Shown: in pieces, positions 43,409 through 52,939 of the stretch | Numbering within the stretch: position 1 is the stretch's first letter | Layout: each line of letters opens with the position of its first letter | Assembly: GCF_017104565.1 (NCBI RefSeq) | Contig: NZ_JAAGPD010000051.1 | Coordinates: forward strand, 1 to 64,000 | Direction of reading: 5' to 3' | Source: Paraburkholderia sp. Tr-20389 | Lineage (GTDB): Bacteria; Pseudomonadota; Gammaproteobacteria; Burkholderiales; Burkholderiaceae | Length of the DNA: 64,000 nucleotides | The notes under the pieces: model-generated | The model's input: only the letters and a program-made list of their open reading frames with translations | The model's database searches: none | What the model was told of the DNA's origin: nothing | Made by a program: the position numbers and the translations under genes

Positions 43409-46228
43409 TCAATCGTGCTCCGCCGTATCGAGCCTGCGCCGCATCGCGGCTGTGATGCGCTGCTTCGTTTTCGCGTAGTCGGCCCACGGATCGCGCTCCA
43501 GCGCGTCGAGCCGCTCGTGTACGTTCGCGATATTCCATTGATCGCCCGCCGTGGTCTCGGGCACTTCGTCCCACGTGAGAGGAACCGACACGCCCAGGCC
43601 GGGCCGCGCACGCAGCGAATACGCGCAGACGGTGCTCGATCCGCGGTTGTTGCGCAGATAGTCGACGAAAATCTTGCCCTTGCGATTCTGCGCGCCCATC
43701 TTCGCGGCGAAGTGCTTCGGCAGCGCGGTCGCCATGTGCTGCGCGACGGCTTGCGAGAACGCCTTCACGTCGTCCCAGCCCAGCTGCTTCGCAATCGGCA
43801 CGACGACGTGCAGCCCCTTGCCGCCGCTCGTCTTGCAGAACGACACGAGGCCCAGTTCCGCAAGCAGCTCGCGCGTGAGTTGTGCCGCTTCGATCATCCG
43901 CTTCCAGCCAAGCGACGGGTCCGGGTCGAGATCGAACACCATGCGGTCGGGCTTCTCGATGTTCGCGGCCACAGCGTTCCACGTATGCAGTTCGATCGTG
44001 CCCATCTGTGCCGCGCCGACCAGCGCCGCTTCGCTCTCGATCGTCAGCAGCGGCGGATGACCCGGGTCCAGCCCCGGATGCTGCGTGATGTCAGGAATCG
44101 CAAGCTTCTGGCTGTGCTTCTGGAAAAACAGTTCGCCGCCAATATCCTCCGGCGCGCGCACGAGCGCGACGGGCCGGTCCTTGAGATACGGCAGCATCCA
44201 CGTCGCAACCGACGCGTAGTGTTCCACCAGTTCGATCTTTCGCACGCCGGTGCTCTTGTCGATTACGCGGTCGGGGTGCGAGATGCGCACGCCGGAGACG
44301 GTCGTCGTGCCCGCCTTGCTGGATGATTTCGCGGCTGCGCTGCCTGAAGCTCCGCTAGACGCGCTCACGCGCTTCGTCGTCCTGGGTTCGGCCTGAACAT
44401 CGGCCGTCTTCGACGCGCGCTTTTTCGCCGCCGATGTCTTCGCCTGATGGGCGCCCGATTCTTCCGTGATGTGTTGCACGTCAGCCCCCTTGCGCGGCGC
44501 TTCGTGGACGATCTGCTTCGCGGGCTTGTCGCTGCGCAGGCTGACGAACGACGCCTGCCGCACGACGCCGTCGCTCGTCCATTCCGCGAAGTTGCATTCG
44601 GCGACGAGTTCCGGCTTCACCCAATGCACAGGCGTGCGGCTTCGTTCGCGCGGCTCGCTCGCGAACGGCATCGTCGCCGTCGCGCGCGCGTCGAGTTCCT
44701 TCTTGATCGAGCGCAACCGGCTCGCGTCGAAACCCGTGCCGACCCGCCCCGCGTATTGCAGCTTGCCCTTCTTGTCGTAAACGCCGAGCAGCAGCGCGCC
44801 GAACGCCTCGCGGCTGCCCGCCGGTTCCGTATAGCCGCCGATCACGAACTCCTGCCGACGCCGGCACTTGAGCTTGATCCACGCAGGCGAGCGTCCGGAC
44901 ACATAGAGACTGTCGCGGCGCTTGCCGATGATGCCTTCGAGCTGCATGTCGCAGGCGCTCTTCAGCAACTGATCGGCGTCGAAGCCGAAGTCCGACGAGA
45001 AGCGCAGCGTGTCGTCGTCGACGGTGTCGAGCAGCGCGCGCAGAATCGCGCGACGCTGTTCGAGCGGCACGCCGCGCAGGTCGTAGCCGTTGAGGTACGG
45101 CAAATCGAACAGATACAGCGTGATGTCCTGCGGACGGTTCGCGTCGAAGGCGTTTTGCAGCGACTGAAAGTTCGGCACGCCGCGGCTGTCGAGCACCACG
45201 GCTTCGCCGTCGAGCCACGCACTGTCGACGCCGACGCGCGCGATCGCCTTCATCTGCTTGCTGAACTTCGCGCTCCAGTCGTTGCCCGCGCGCGTGAAAA
45301 TCTTCACAGGCTCTTTCGATGCGTGATCGATGCGCGCCAGCACGCGGTAGCCGTCGAACTTGATCTCGTAGAGCCAGTCGTCGCTGGCGGGCGCGCTGTC
45401 GACGAGCGTCGCCAGTTGCGGCTTGAGCGCGGCGGGCAGCTTCGCCTCGACGGCGCCTTCGATGGACGGGTGCTGCGCGAGTTCTCTCAGCGACTGCGCG
45501 TTGCGCGTCGCGACGATGTCGGGGCGATCGGCGGGCGTGCCTTTGGCCTTGCGTGACGACGCAGCCTTCGACGCCTTGATCGATGCGCTCTCGCCGTTCG
45601 CACGGCCGCCGCGCGCACCCGGCGCATCGGACAGCACGCTGCCCTGCCGCAGTTCGAGCACGTCGAAGTCGGCTTCGCTGCGCGCTTCGTCGTCACGCTC
45701 CTTGATGAGCAGCCATTGCTCCTTGTCGTTGCTGCCGCGCATATGGCTGCGCACGAGCGTCCAGCCGCCGTGCAGCTTGTGACCATTCAGATGGAACTTG
45801 AGCTTGCCTGCCTGGTACGCGTCGCGCGCGCCCGCTTCGCCGCCCACGGGCTCCCATGTGCCGCGATCCCAGACGATCACCGAACCCGCGCCGTAGTTGC
45901 CCTCGGGAATGTCGCCTTCGAACGAGCCGTATTCGATGGGGTGATCCTCGACGTGCACGGCGAGCCGTTTCACGGAAGGATCGAGGCTCGGTCCTTTCGG
46001 CACCGCCCATGATTTCAACGTGCCGTCGAGTTCGAGCCGGAAATCGTAGTGCAGGCGCCGCGCGTCGTGTTCCTGAATCACGAACGACAGGTCGTGCTGC
46101 TTCGCTGTCTTTCTCGCGGGCGTCGTCTTCGTCGCGTGCCTGCTCTTTCCGCGTGAGGCAACACCCGACGGCTCCGGGGTTTCATTGAAGCGGCGCTTGC
46201 GCTGATAGGTCTCGAGCTTGTCGGTCAT
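43409..46228 (-). CDS. ligD: ATP-dependent DNA ligase D (multi-domain NHEJ enzyme)
   Basis: A 939-residue enzyme for repair of double-strand breaks by end joining. The domain order is phosphoesterase, ligase, polymerase. The 3'-phosphoesterase is at about 35-190 (SFVIQEHDARRLHYDFRLEL, HVEDHPIEYGSFEGDIPEGN). The ligase core with OB fold is at about 265-560, with nucleotidyl lysine K290 in EIKFDGYR and motifs DGEAVVLD and EGIIGKRRDS. After a basic Lys/Ala/Ser linker comes the primase-like polymerase at about 640-930 (VFDLDPDPS with the metal Asp pair, KTSGGKGLHVVVP). It works with Ku, encoded 68 bp upstream on the same strand. AGGAAAG lies about 10 nt before the start. Confidence 0.96.
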   Translation of the reverse strand: MTDKLETYQRKRRFNETPEPSGVASRGKSRHATKTTPARKTAKQHDLSFVIQEHDARRLHYDFRLELDGTLKSWAVPKGPSLDPSVKRLAVHVEDHPIEYGSFEGDIPEGNYGAGSVIVWDRGTWEPVGGEAGARDAYQAGKLKFHLNGHKLHGGWTLVRSHMRGSNDKEQWLLIKERDDEARSEADFDVLELRQGSVLSDAPGARGGRANGESASIKASKAASSRKAKGTPADRPDIVATRNAQSLRELAQHPSIEGAVEAKLPAALKPQLATLVDSAPASDDWLYEIKFDGYRVLARIDHASKEPVKIFTRAGNDWSAKFSKQMKAIARVGVDSAWLDGEAVVLDSRGVPNFQSLQNAFDANRPQDITLYLFDLPYLNGYDLRGVPLEQRRAILRALLDTVDDDTLRFSSDFGFDADQLLKSACDMQLEGIIGKRRDSLYVSGRSPAWIKLKCRRRQEFVIGGYTEPAGSREAFGALLLGVYDKKGKLQYAGRVGTGFDASRLRSIKKELDARATATMPFASEPRERSRTPVHWVKPELVAECNFAEWTSDGVVRQASFVSLRSDKPAKQIVHEAPRKGADVQHITEESGAHQAKTSAAKKRASKTADVQAEPRTTKRVSASSGASGSAAAKSSSKAGTTTVSGVRISHPDRVIDKSTGVRKIELVEHYASVATWMLPYLKDRPVALVRAPEDIGGELFFQKHSQKLAIPDITQHPGLDPGHPPLLTIESEAALVGAAQMGTIELHTWNAVAANIEKPDRMVFDLDPDPSLGWKRMIEAAQLTRELLAELGLVSFCKTSGGKGLHVVVPIAKQLGWDDVKAFSQAVAQHMATALPKHFAAKMGAQNRKGKIFVDYLRNNRGSSTVCAYSLRARPGLGVSVPLTWDEVPETTAGDQWNIANVHERLDALERDPWADYAKTKQRITAAMRRRLDTAEHD

Positions 46229-46296
46229 GATCGATTTGCGCTTTCCTGTTGCTTCGCCCTTGCCGCAACCCGTCTGGTCGATGGCGCAATCCGTGC

Positions 46297-47274
46297 TCAG
46301 GCGGCGCGACGCTTGCGTGCAGCACCCGACGCGCTGCCGGATGTGCTCTTGCGCGCGGTCGTTCCTGTTGCGCGTCGCGTGGTTTTCCTCGCCGCTGCAC
46401 GACGTTTCGTGGGTGCTGCGGCTTCGTCTGCCTCGCTTTCGCCGCTTGTTGCCGCGCGCACCGCAGATTTGCCTTTTCCGCCGCGCCCGAGGCTGCGCTT
46501 GAGCAGATCCGACAAGTCAAGAATATCCGCGGACGGACGCGTTTCGCGAGGCGTTTCGAACTCCATCACTTCTTCCGTCATGCCCGCCTGAATCTTCCTG
46601 TCGACCAGCGCGAGGATGTCGTCGCGGAAGGTGTCCTTATAGTCGGCCGGGTTCCACTTGCCGCTCATATCGGCGATCAGCTTCTTCGCCATGTCCAGTT
46701 CGCGCGCCGTCACGCCGGACTTCTTCGCGCTTTCGCCGGGCAACTTGAATTCATCGAATGAGCGTACCTCGTCGGCCCAGCGCAGCGTGTTGAGCGCGAG
46801 CATCGGCCCGACGGGAATCAGCGCGGCCAGATGCTGCTTGTTGTGCATCACGACGTTCGCGACGCCGATCTTGCCCGTCGCCTTCATCGCGTCGCGCAGC
46901 AACGCATAGACCTTCTCGCCTTTACGGTCGGGTGTCAGGTAGTACGGCGTGTCGAGATACAGAAAGGGAATCTCGGGCGCCTCGACGAACGCGATGATGT
47001 CGACCGTCTGCGTCGTTTCGGGATTCGCCGCATGGATCTCCTCGTCGGTCAGTACGACGTATTTGTCCTTCTCGTACTCGTAGCCGCGCACGATGTTGTC
47101 GCGCGTCACTGCCTTGCCCGTGCGCTTGTTGATCTGCCGATAACCGATGGGATCGATCGAGCGTTTGTCGAGCAGATTGAAGCCGACCTTCTCCGACTTC
47201 GTAGCCGGATACAGTTGCACGGGTACATGGACGAGACCGAAGCTGATCGCGCCTTTCCAGATCATGTGAGCCAT
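46297..47274 (-). CDS. ku: Ku protein (bacterial NHEJ DNA-end-binding factor)
   Basis: A 325-residue homodimeric ring protein that threads onto broken DNA ends and recruits LigD. The Ku core starts MAHMIWKGAISFGLVHVPVQ and includes GYEYEKDKYVVLTDEE and FVEAPEIPFLYLDTPYYL. The C-terminal 60 residues are a Lys/Arg/Ala/Thr-rich tail (KRRAAARKTTRRATGTTARK), a feature of Ku in many soil bacteria that helps DNA binding and threading. ATG at 47274 has GGGGAG upstream and is the normal family start; the frame is open 13 codons further. It is the first gene of ku-ligD. Confidence 0.96.
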   Translation of the reverse strand: MAHMIWKGAISFGLVHVPVQLYPATKSEKVGFNLLDKRSIDPIGYRQINKRTGKAVTRDNIVRGYEYEKDKYVVLTDEEIHAANPETTQTVDIIAFVEAPEIPFLYLDTPYYLTPDRKGEKVYALLRDAMKATGKIGVANVVMHNKQHLAALIPVGPMLALNTLRWADEVRSFDEFKLPGESAKKSGVTARELDMAKKLIADMSGKWNPADYKDTFRDDILALVDRKIQAGMTEEVMEFETPRETRPSADILDLSDLLKRSLGRGGKGKSAVRAATSGESEADEAAAPTKRRAAARKTTRRATGTTARKSTSGSASGAARKRRAA

Positions 47275-47438
47275 CGCGCGCTCCCCGAAGATGAACTCCA
47301 TGCGAAGCAGCAAGTGTGCCCAGCAGGCAGACGCGCCGCACTGCGCGCTGCGCGTGCGGCACGCCGCAGCGCGGCGCGATCTCGCTGTAAGACTTGCTTC
47401 GCTGCGGAAAAAGCTACGGACGCCCGATCATGCTCATC

Positions 47439-48662
47439 TCATTCGACCACGCACGGCACGGCCGCATAACCGCGAAACCGGACGCGTCCGCCGCGTGTCG
47501 GCTCGCCGTCGATCCGATACGACGGAAAGCGCCGCACGAAACGCCCGATCGCAATCCGCGCTTCGAGCCGCGCAAGCGACAGACCCGCGCATTGATGAAT
47601 GCCGAAGCCGAACGCAAGATGCCGGTTCGGCGTGCGGCGGATATCGAAGCGGTCGGGCTCGGCGAACTGCTCGGGATCGCGGTTCGCCGCGCCGATGCAC
47701 AGCGTGACGGGCGTGCCCGCCGTCACCGGCACGCCGCCGATTGCCGTGTCGAGCATCGTCATGCGGTTACCGAGCTGGTTCGAACTCTCGAAGCGCAGGC
47801 ACTCTTCGACGGCGCTCTCGATCAGTTCCGGCTCGCGCAGCAACGCATCGCGTTCTTCCGTCCAGGTGCTCAGCGTGACGAGGCCGTTGCCGATCAGATT
47901 GGTCGTCGTTTCGTGACCGGCGTTCAGGATGAAGATGCAGTTCTGCAGCAGTTCGATCTCGGACAACTGCTCGCCGCCCGCCTCGCCCTGAATCAGGCGC
48001 GTGAGCACGTCATGCTGCGGGTCGCCGGGCGCCGCGCGGCGTCGCGCGACGAGATCCTTCAGATACGCGACGAATTCCGTCACCGCGAGATTGCCGCGTT
48101 CGTGCTGCGCGGGCGTGAGCGAGGGTTCGAGCGCGCCGAGTATCGCGAGCGACCAGTCGCGCAAGGGCGCGCGTTCGTCGTGCGGCACGTCGAGCAGATT
48201 GCCGATCACTTCGACGGGAATCGCCGCCGCGAAGTCGCCGATCAGATCGATCTCGCCACGCGCGGCCGCACGATCGAGCAAGCCCTCGACGAGCCGCACG
48301 AGGCCATCTTCCATCGCGGCGATTGCGCGCGCCGTCAGCGCGCCCGCGATCAGCTTGCGCACACGCGTGTGCAGCGGCGGATCATTGAACACGAGGCTCG
48401 TCGTGTGATGCTCGAAGAGCGGCGTCGCACCGTATTTCGGCGCGAATTCGACTTTTTTGTCAGAGCTGAAGGTCTTCGGATCGCGATAGACGGCCTGCAC
48501 GTCGCGATAGCGCGTGAGAAACAGCGATCCGTCCGGCATGCGCTTGACGGGCTCGTGCGTGCGCAATGCGTGATAGACGGGATACGGGTCCGCGTGAAAC
48601 GACGCGTCGAGATGCAGTAGATCGAAGTCGCGGGCGATGTCGGCCTCGCGGGACGGGTTCAT
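47439..48662 (-). CDS. Cytochrome P450
   Basis: A 407-residue soluble bacterial class I P450. The I-helix oxygen-activation motif is AGHETTTN, the K-helix EXXR is ECLR in VEECLRFESSNQ, and the haem ligand is C358 in FGFGIHQCAGLSLAR. It has no membrane anchor. No ferredoxin or ferredoxin reductase gene is adjacent, so it depends on redox partners elsewhere. The family resembles CYP107/CYP109-like hydroxylases, but I cannot name a substrate. GGAG precedes the start. It is divergent from serB with a 174-bp gap. Confidence 0.93.
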   Translation of the reverse strand: MNPSREADIARDFDLLHLDASFHADPYPVYHALRTHEPVKRMPDGSLFLTRYRDVQAVYRDPKTFSSDKKVEFAPKYGATPLFEHHTTSLVFNDPPLHTRVRKLIAGALTARAIAAMEDGLVRLVEGLLDRAAARGEIDLIGDFAAAIPVEVIGNLLDVPHDERAPLRDWSLAILGALEPSLTPAQHERGNLAVTEFVAYLKDLVARRRAAPGDPQHDVLTRLIQGEAGGEQLSEIELLQNCIFILNAGHETTTNLIGNGLVTLSTWTEERDALLREPELIESAVEECLRFESSNQLGNRMTMLDTAIGGVPVTAGTPVTLCIGAANRDPEQFAEPDRFDIRRTPNRHLAFGFGIHQCAGLSLARLEARIAIGRFVRRFPSYRIDGEPTRGGRVRFRGYAAVPCVVE

Positions 48663-48836
48663 GGGTGTCTCCAGGTGTTGTCTTCGCCGCTATCGCGGCT
48701 GATTGTTTGAAGCATCAGTATGAACCATGCCGCGAGGTGTCCAGCGCTAGCCGGGCAACGCGAGCGGAACCGTTACAATAAGCGGATTTTCCGCGCCGGC
48801 TTGTTGCCCGTCCTGTTGCCCACTTCCCGCGTCGAC

Positions 48837-49676
48837 ATGAATCTCGTCATCCAAAGCCTCACCCCGATTGCCGCCGAACACCACAAGCCGCTGCTCGCGC
48901 TGTCGCGCGGCGCGAAGCTCTCCGCGATCGATGCGTGCGCCGTGCGCATCGACGACGCCGCCGTCGCGCAACGTCCCGACCTCGACGTGTACTGCGGCGC
49001 GCATGCGCTCGACTACGCGTTCGTCGAAGCGGGCCGCCGTCTGACGGATTTCGGCCTCGTCGCGATGGACATGGATTCGACGCTGATCACGATCGAGTGT
49101 ATCGACGAAATTGCGGATTTCTGCGGGCTGAAAGCGGAAGTGGCCGCGATCACGGAAGCGTCGATGCGCGGCGAAATCAAGGACTTCAACGAGAGTCTCA
49201 CACGCCGCGTCGCGCTGCTGAAGGGCCTCGACGCGGGCGCGCTGGAAAAGGTCTATGAACAGCGGCTGCAACTGTCGCCGGGCGCGGAACAGATGCTGGC
49301 GGGCGCGAAGGCTGCGGGGATGAAGACGCTGCTGGTGTCGGGCGGCTTCACCTTCTTCACCGAAAAACTGCAGGCGCGTCTCGGCCTCGATTTCGCGCGC
49401 GCCAACACGCTGGAGATCGTCGACGGGAAGCTGACGGGCCGTGTGCTCGGCGAGATCGTCAACGCCGACGTGAAGGCCCGCACGCTGCGCGAAGCGTGCG
49501 ACAAGCTCGGCATCGAGCCGACGCGTGCGATCGCGATGGGCGACGGCTCGAACGATCTGAAGATGATGGCGGCGGCGGGCCTGTCCGTCGCGTTCCGCGC
49601 GAAGCCCGTGGTGCGCGAAGCGGCCAGCGTCGCGTTCAACCATGTCGGGCTCGACGGCTTGCTGCGGCTGTTCTGA
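48837..49676 (+). CDS. serB: Phosphoserine phosphatase
   Basis: A 279-residue HAD-superfamily enzyme for the last step of serine synthesis. Motif I is AMDMDSTLI with nucleophile D78 and acid/base D80, motif II LLVSGGFTFF, and motif III/IV GDGSNDLKMMAAAG. The N-terminal about 70 residues correspond to the shortened ACT-like regulatory region found in proteobacterial SerB. The start at 48837 gives normal family length; the frame continues 39 codons upstream with no homology. It ends at a bidirectional terminator. Confidence 0.96.
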   Translation: MNLVIQSLTPIAAEHHKPLLALSRGAKLSAIDACAVRIDDAAVAQRPDLDVYCGAHALDYAFVEAGRRLTDFGLVAMDMDSTLITIECIDEIADFCGLKAEVAAITEASMRGEIKDFNESLTRRVALLKGLDAGALEKVYEQRLQLSPGAEQMLAGAKAAGMKTLLVSGGFTFFTEKLQARLGLDFARANTLEIVDGKLTGRVLGEIVNADVKARTLREACDKLGIEPTRAIAMGDGSNDLKMMAAAGLSVAFRAKPVVREAASVAFNHVGLDGLLRLF

Positions 49677-49703
49677 ACGCCGCTTGCTGAAGCGGCAGAT
49701 GTG

Positions 49704-49733
49704 AAAAAGCCCGCTCAGTTCAAGGCGGGCTTT
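49704..49733. terminator. Bidirectional terminator between serB and metC
   Basis: AAAGCCCGC (49705-49713) pairs with GCGGGCTTT (49725-49733). T-rich sequence follows on the plus strand and TTTTTC on the minus strand, so it serves both convergent genes. Confidence 0.8.
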
Positions 49734-49764
49734 GGTTTGAATCCGCAGATAAAACGCTACGCGC

Positions 49765-50949
49765 TCAACCCAGCGCGACGAGACAGCGCTCGATATCTTT
49801 GCGCAGATCCGCTTCGTCTTCGAGACCGATGTAGAAGCGCACCAGCGTGCCGCGATGCGGCCACTGCGACTCGGTGCGCATCGACGCGACGTTGTACGGC
49901 ATCGCGAGACTTTGCGCCCCGCCCCAGCTCCAGCCGAGCGAGAACAGTTCCAGCGATTCGCAGAACCTGTCGATCTGCTCCGGCGTGTAATGCGCGTCGA
50001 ACACGACCGAAAAGAGTCCGCCCGCGCCTGTGAAATCGCGCTTGTAGAACTCGTGGCCCGGACAATCGGACAGCGCCGGGTGCAGCACGGTGGCGATTTC
50101 GGCGCGCGTCTTCAGCCACGTGGCGAGTTCGAGTGCGCTCTTGTCGTGCTGCTCGAAACGCACTTTCATCGACGGCAGGCTGCGCAGGATCAACGAGCAA
50201 TCGTCCGCCGACACGCCGATGCCCATGCGCATGCGCGCGAGCTTCAGCTTCAGATGCAGTTCGCGGTCCACCGTGATGGTCGCGCCCATCAGCACGTCGC
50301 TGCCGCCCGACTGGTACTTCGTGAGCGCCTGCATCGAAATGTCGACGCCGTGATCGAACGGCCGGAACGCGAGACCCGCCGACCACGTGTTGTCGATCGC
50401 CGTGACCACGCCGCGCGCGCGGGCGACGGCCGTGATGGCGGGGATGTCCGACACTTCCATCGTCACCGAGCCGGGCGCTTCGAGCCAGATCAGCTTCGTG
50501 TTCGGCTGGATCAGATCGGCGATGCCCGCGCCGATCATCGGATCGTAGTAACGCGCGCTGATGCCGAAATCCTTCGCGAGCCATTCCGCGTGATCGCGGT
50601 TCGGCGAGTAGACGTTGTCGGGAATCAGCACGTCGTCGCCCGCTTTCACGAGGCCGAAATAGACGTTCGAGATCGACGACAGGCCGGACGGCTGCAACAG
50701 CGCGTGATTGCCGCCTTCGAGCGCCGCGAGCCGCTGCGCGAGCGCGATCGACGTCGGCGTTGCGTGCAGGCCGTAGCGCCATTGCGCGTCGTTCTTCCAG
50801 TCGAGCGCGCGCATGGTCGCGAGGTCGGGAAACACGACCGTCGACGCCCGCGCCACGGGCACCGAGAAAGATTCCCAACCGGGCGTCATCTGATCGGTCG
50901 GCTGGACGATACGAGTCTGCAAGCCGTGCTTCGGAGTCTTTGGAGTCAT
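49765..50949 (-). CDS. metC: Cystathionine beta-lyase
   Basis: A 394-residue PLP enzyme of the Cys/Met-metabolism family that cleaves cystathionine to homocysteine, pyruvate and ammonia. The Schiff-base lysine is K211 in ALTKYQSGGSDVLMG. WRYGLHATPT and LQPSGLSSISNVYFGLVKAG are cofactor-binding blocks, IDNTWSAG carries the PLP-pairing Asp, and the C-terminus shows LFSLGWSWGGAQSLAMP, which is typical of MetC rather than MetB. The ribosome-binding site is weak. A secreted-protein gene lies 40 bp upstream on the same strand and may share a transcript. Confidence 0.92.
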   Translation of the reverse strand: MTPKTPKHGLQTRIVQPTDQMTPGWESFSVPVARASTVVFPDLATMRALDWKNDAQWRYGLHATPTSIALAQRLAALEGGNHALLQPSGLSSISNVYFGLVKAGDDVLIPDNVYSPNRDHAEWLAKDFGISARYYDPMIGAGIADLIQPNTKLIWLEAPGSVTMEVSDIPAITAVARARGVVTAIDNTWSAGLAFRPFDHGVDISMQALTKYQSGGSDVLMGATITVDRELHLKLKLARMRMGIGVSADDCSLILRSLPSMKVRFEQHDKSALELATWLKTRAEIATVLHPALSDCPGHEFYKRDFTGAGGLFSVVFDAHYTPEQIDRFCESLELFSLGWSWGGAQSLAMPYNVASMRTESQWPHRGTLVRFYIGLEDEADLRKDIERCLVALG

Positions 50950-50989
50950 GGTCAGAGAGAATTGGGTTCGTCAGTGATACGCGCGGCGC

Positions 50990-51598
50990 TCATTCGCCTA
51001 TCGTCAGATTGCTCACGCCGTTGACGGCCTGCCCGTGCGACGGGGCGGGCTGCGGCGCCGGCTTCTGGGCCTGGACAGGCGCCGGTGCGCTCTGTCCTGC
51101 CGCGACGGACGGTTTCTGTCCCGCAGCAAGCGGCCGCAGCGAAAATTCGAGCGGATCGGAGTCGTCGACGTTCATCCGCTCGCCTTCGAGCGAACCATCG
51201 GCGGCGAACTTGCCGACCCAGTTGCCCGTGATATGCGTGCCGTCGTTCGACTCTTCGACTTCGAGCGTATCGCCGTCGCGGTCGCCCGCGATCAGGATCA
51301 CTTCGCCCGTGTCGGCGTACTGATATTCGCCGTGGACGCCGCCGGCATCGTCGCGATCGGTTTTCGCGCCGAGGCGCAGCACGATCTGCCGCTTGCCGAG
51401 CGTGCCCGCGTATTGCGGAAACTTCGCGAATTCGGGGCTCGGCTTCAGCGGCAACTGCATCGCCGGGGGCGCCGCCAGTTGTTTGACGGCATCGCTTTGC
51501 GCATGCGCCGCGCCAGACAGCACCGCTGTGACGGTCAATGCCGCGGCGGCGATCATCGCGAGCCGCGACGCCCTGTGTTTCGACCTTGCTTCCTGCAT
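50990..51598 (-). CDS. Secreted protein of unknown function
   Basis: A 202-residue protein with a signal peptide (LAMIAAAALTVTAVLSGAAHA, cleavage near residue 33). A middle beta-rich domain (QIVLRLGAKTDRDDAGGVHG, DTGEVILIAGDRDGDTLEVE, HITGNWVGKF) is followed by a Pro/Ala/Gln-rich tail (APAPVQAQKPAPQPAPSHG). The middle looks like a small lipocalin-like or one-domain beta barrel, but I do not recognise a family. AAAGGAAAG lies 4-12 nt before the ATG. It is 40 bp upstream of metC on the same strand. Confidence 0.75.
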   Translation of the reverse strand: MQEARSKHRASRLAMIAAAALTVTAVLSGAAHAQSDAVKQLAAPPAMQLPLKPSPEFAKFPQYAGTLGKRQIVLRLGAKTDRDDAGGVHGEYQYADTGEVILIAGDRDGDTLEVEESNDGTHITGNWVGKFAADGSLEGERMNVDDSDPLEFSLRPLAAGQKPSVAAGQSAPAPVQAQKPAPQPAPSHGQAVNGVSNLTIGE

Positions 51599-51624
51599 CC
51601 GTTCTTTCCTTTCAACCGGTTTGA

Positions 51625-51664
51625 TGACGCTCAGTGACGCTCAGTGACGCTCGATGACGCGCAT
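51625..51664. repeat. Short tandem repeat, 10-bp unit
   Basis: Four head-to-tail units starting at 51625, 51635, 51645 and 51655: TGACGCTCAG twice, then TGACGCTCGA and TGACGCGCAT. It lies in the 156-bp gap between the secreted-protein gene and bktB, so copy-number change would not affect a coding sequence. Confidence 0.8.
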
Positions 51665-51711
51665 GACGTCGAGCACCCGCTTCGACCGGTTATACCGCAA
51701 GTTCGTTCAGA

Positions 51712-51741
51712 GACAGGGGCGGCGCGGCGGCCGCCCCTGTC
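51712..51741 (-). terminator. Strong hairpin after bktB
   Basis: GACAGGGGCGG (51712-51722) pairs perfectly with CCGCCCCTGTC (51731-51741). It is 13 bp past the bktB stop. No T run follows on the minus strand (TCTCTG), so it is a weak terminator or an RNA-stabilising 3' hairpin. Confidence 0.45.
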
Positions 51742-51754
51742 CCGAGCGAGCGGA

Positions 51755-52939
51755 TCAGATCCGCTCGAAGATGGCGGCGATGCCTTGCCCGCCGCCGATG
51801 CACATCGTCACGAGCGCATAACGCCCGCCGATGCGCTGCAGTTCGTACAGCGCCTTCACGGTGATCAGCGCGCCCGTTGCGCCGATCGGATGGCCCAGCG
51901 AAATGCCCGAGCCGTTCGGGTTCACCTTCGCGGGATCGAGGCCGAGTTCCTTGCTGACGGCGCAAGCCTGCGCGGCAAACGCCTCGTTCGCCTCGATCAC
52001 GTCGAGATCGGCGACCGTCAGGCCCGCGCGTTCGAGCACCTTCTGCGTCGCCGGCACGGGGCCGATGCCCATGTAGTTCGGATCGACGCCCGCGTGCGCG
52101 TAAGCGACCAGTCTGCCGAGCGGCTTCATGCCGCGCTTTTCAGCGACGCTGCGTTCCATCAGCACGACGGCGGCCGCCGCGTCGTTGATGCCCGACGCGT
52201 TGCCCGCCGTCACCGTGCCGTTTTCCTTCGCAAACACCGGCTTCAGTTTCGAGAAGTCGTCGGGCGTCGCGTTCAGGCGCACGTGCTCGTCCGTGTCGAA
52301 CACGGTGTCGCCCTTCTTCGACGCGATCGTGATGGGCAGAATCTGTTCCTTGAAGTAGCCGGCTTCAATCGCCTTTGCGGCGCGGCGGTGCGATTCGAGT
52401 GCGAGCGCATCCTGCGCGTCGCGCGAGATGTCGTACTTCTTCGCGACGTTCTCGGCCGTCACGCCCATGTGGATCGTCTGAAACGGATCGTGCAGCGCGC
52501 CGAGCATCATGTCGACCATGCTCGCGTTGCCCATGCGCTGGCCGAAGCGCGCCGACGGCATGATGTACGGCGCACGGCTCATGCTTTCCGCACCGCCGCC
52601 GATCGCGACGTCCGCGTCGCCGAGCAGCACCGACTGCGCCGCCGACACGATAGCCTGCAAGCCCGAGCCGCACAGGCGGTTCACGGTCAGCGCAGGCGCA
52701 TGCTGCGCGACGCCGCCGTTCAATGCCGCGACGCGCGCGAGGTACATGTCCTTCGGCTCGGTGTGGATCACGCTGCCGAACACGACATGGCCGACTTCGT
52801 CGCCGGCGACGTTCGCGCGCGACAACGCCTCGCGTACGACACGCGCGCCGAGATCCGTCGGCGCGAAATCTTTCAGGCTGCCGCCGAAGTCGCCGATTGC
52901 CGTGCGGACGCCGCTCACTACCACCACTTCACGTTGCAT
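51755..52939 (-). CDS. bktB: Beta-ketothiolase BktB
   Basis: A 394-residue thiolase with C90 in NRLCGSGLQA, H350 in GISLGHPIGATG and C380 in TMCIGGGQG. Length and these three positions equal those of Cupriavidus necator BktB, which condenses acetyl-CoA with propionyl-CoA or longer acyl-CoA and supplies 3-hydroxyvalerate-type monomers for PHA. The start at 52939 has GAGGAG upstream; the frame continues 15 codons without homology. It lies 2.9 kb from the phaCABR operon in the same orientation and is the second thiolase of this region. It could also act in degradation of fatty or aromatic acids. Confidence 0.9.
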   Translation of the reverse strand: MQREVVVVSGVRTAIGDFGGSLKDFAPTDLGARVVREALSRANVAGDEVGHVVFGSVIHTEPKDMYLARVAALNGGVAQHAPALTVNRLCGSGLQAIVSAAQSVLLGDADVAIGGGAESMSRAPYIMPSARFGQRMGNASMVDMMLGALHDPFQTIHMGVTAENVAKKYDISRDAQDALALESHRRAAKAIEAGYFKEQILPITIASKKGDTVFDTDEHVRLNATPDDFSKLKPVFAKENGTVTAGNASGINDAAAAVVLMERSVAEKRGMKPLGRLVAYAHAGVDPNYMGIGPVPATQKVLERAGLTVADLDVIEANEAFAAQACAVSKELGLDPAKVNPNGSGISLGHPIGATGALITVKALYELQRIGGRYALVTMCIGGGQGIAAIFERI

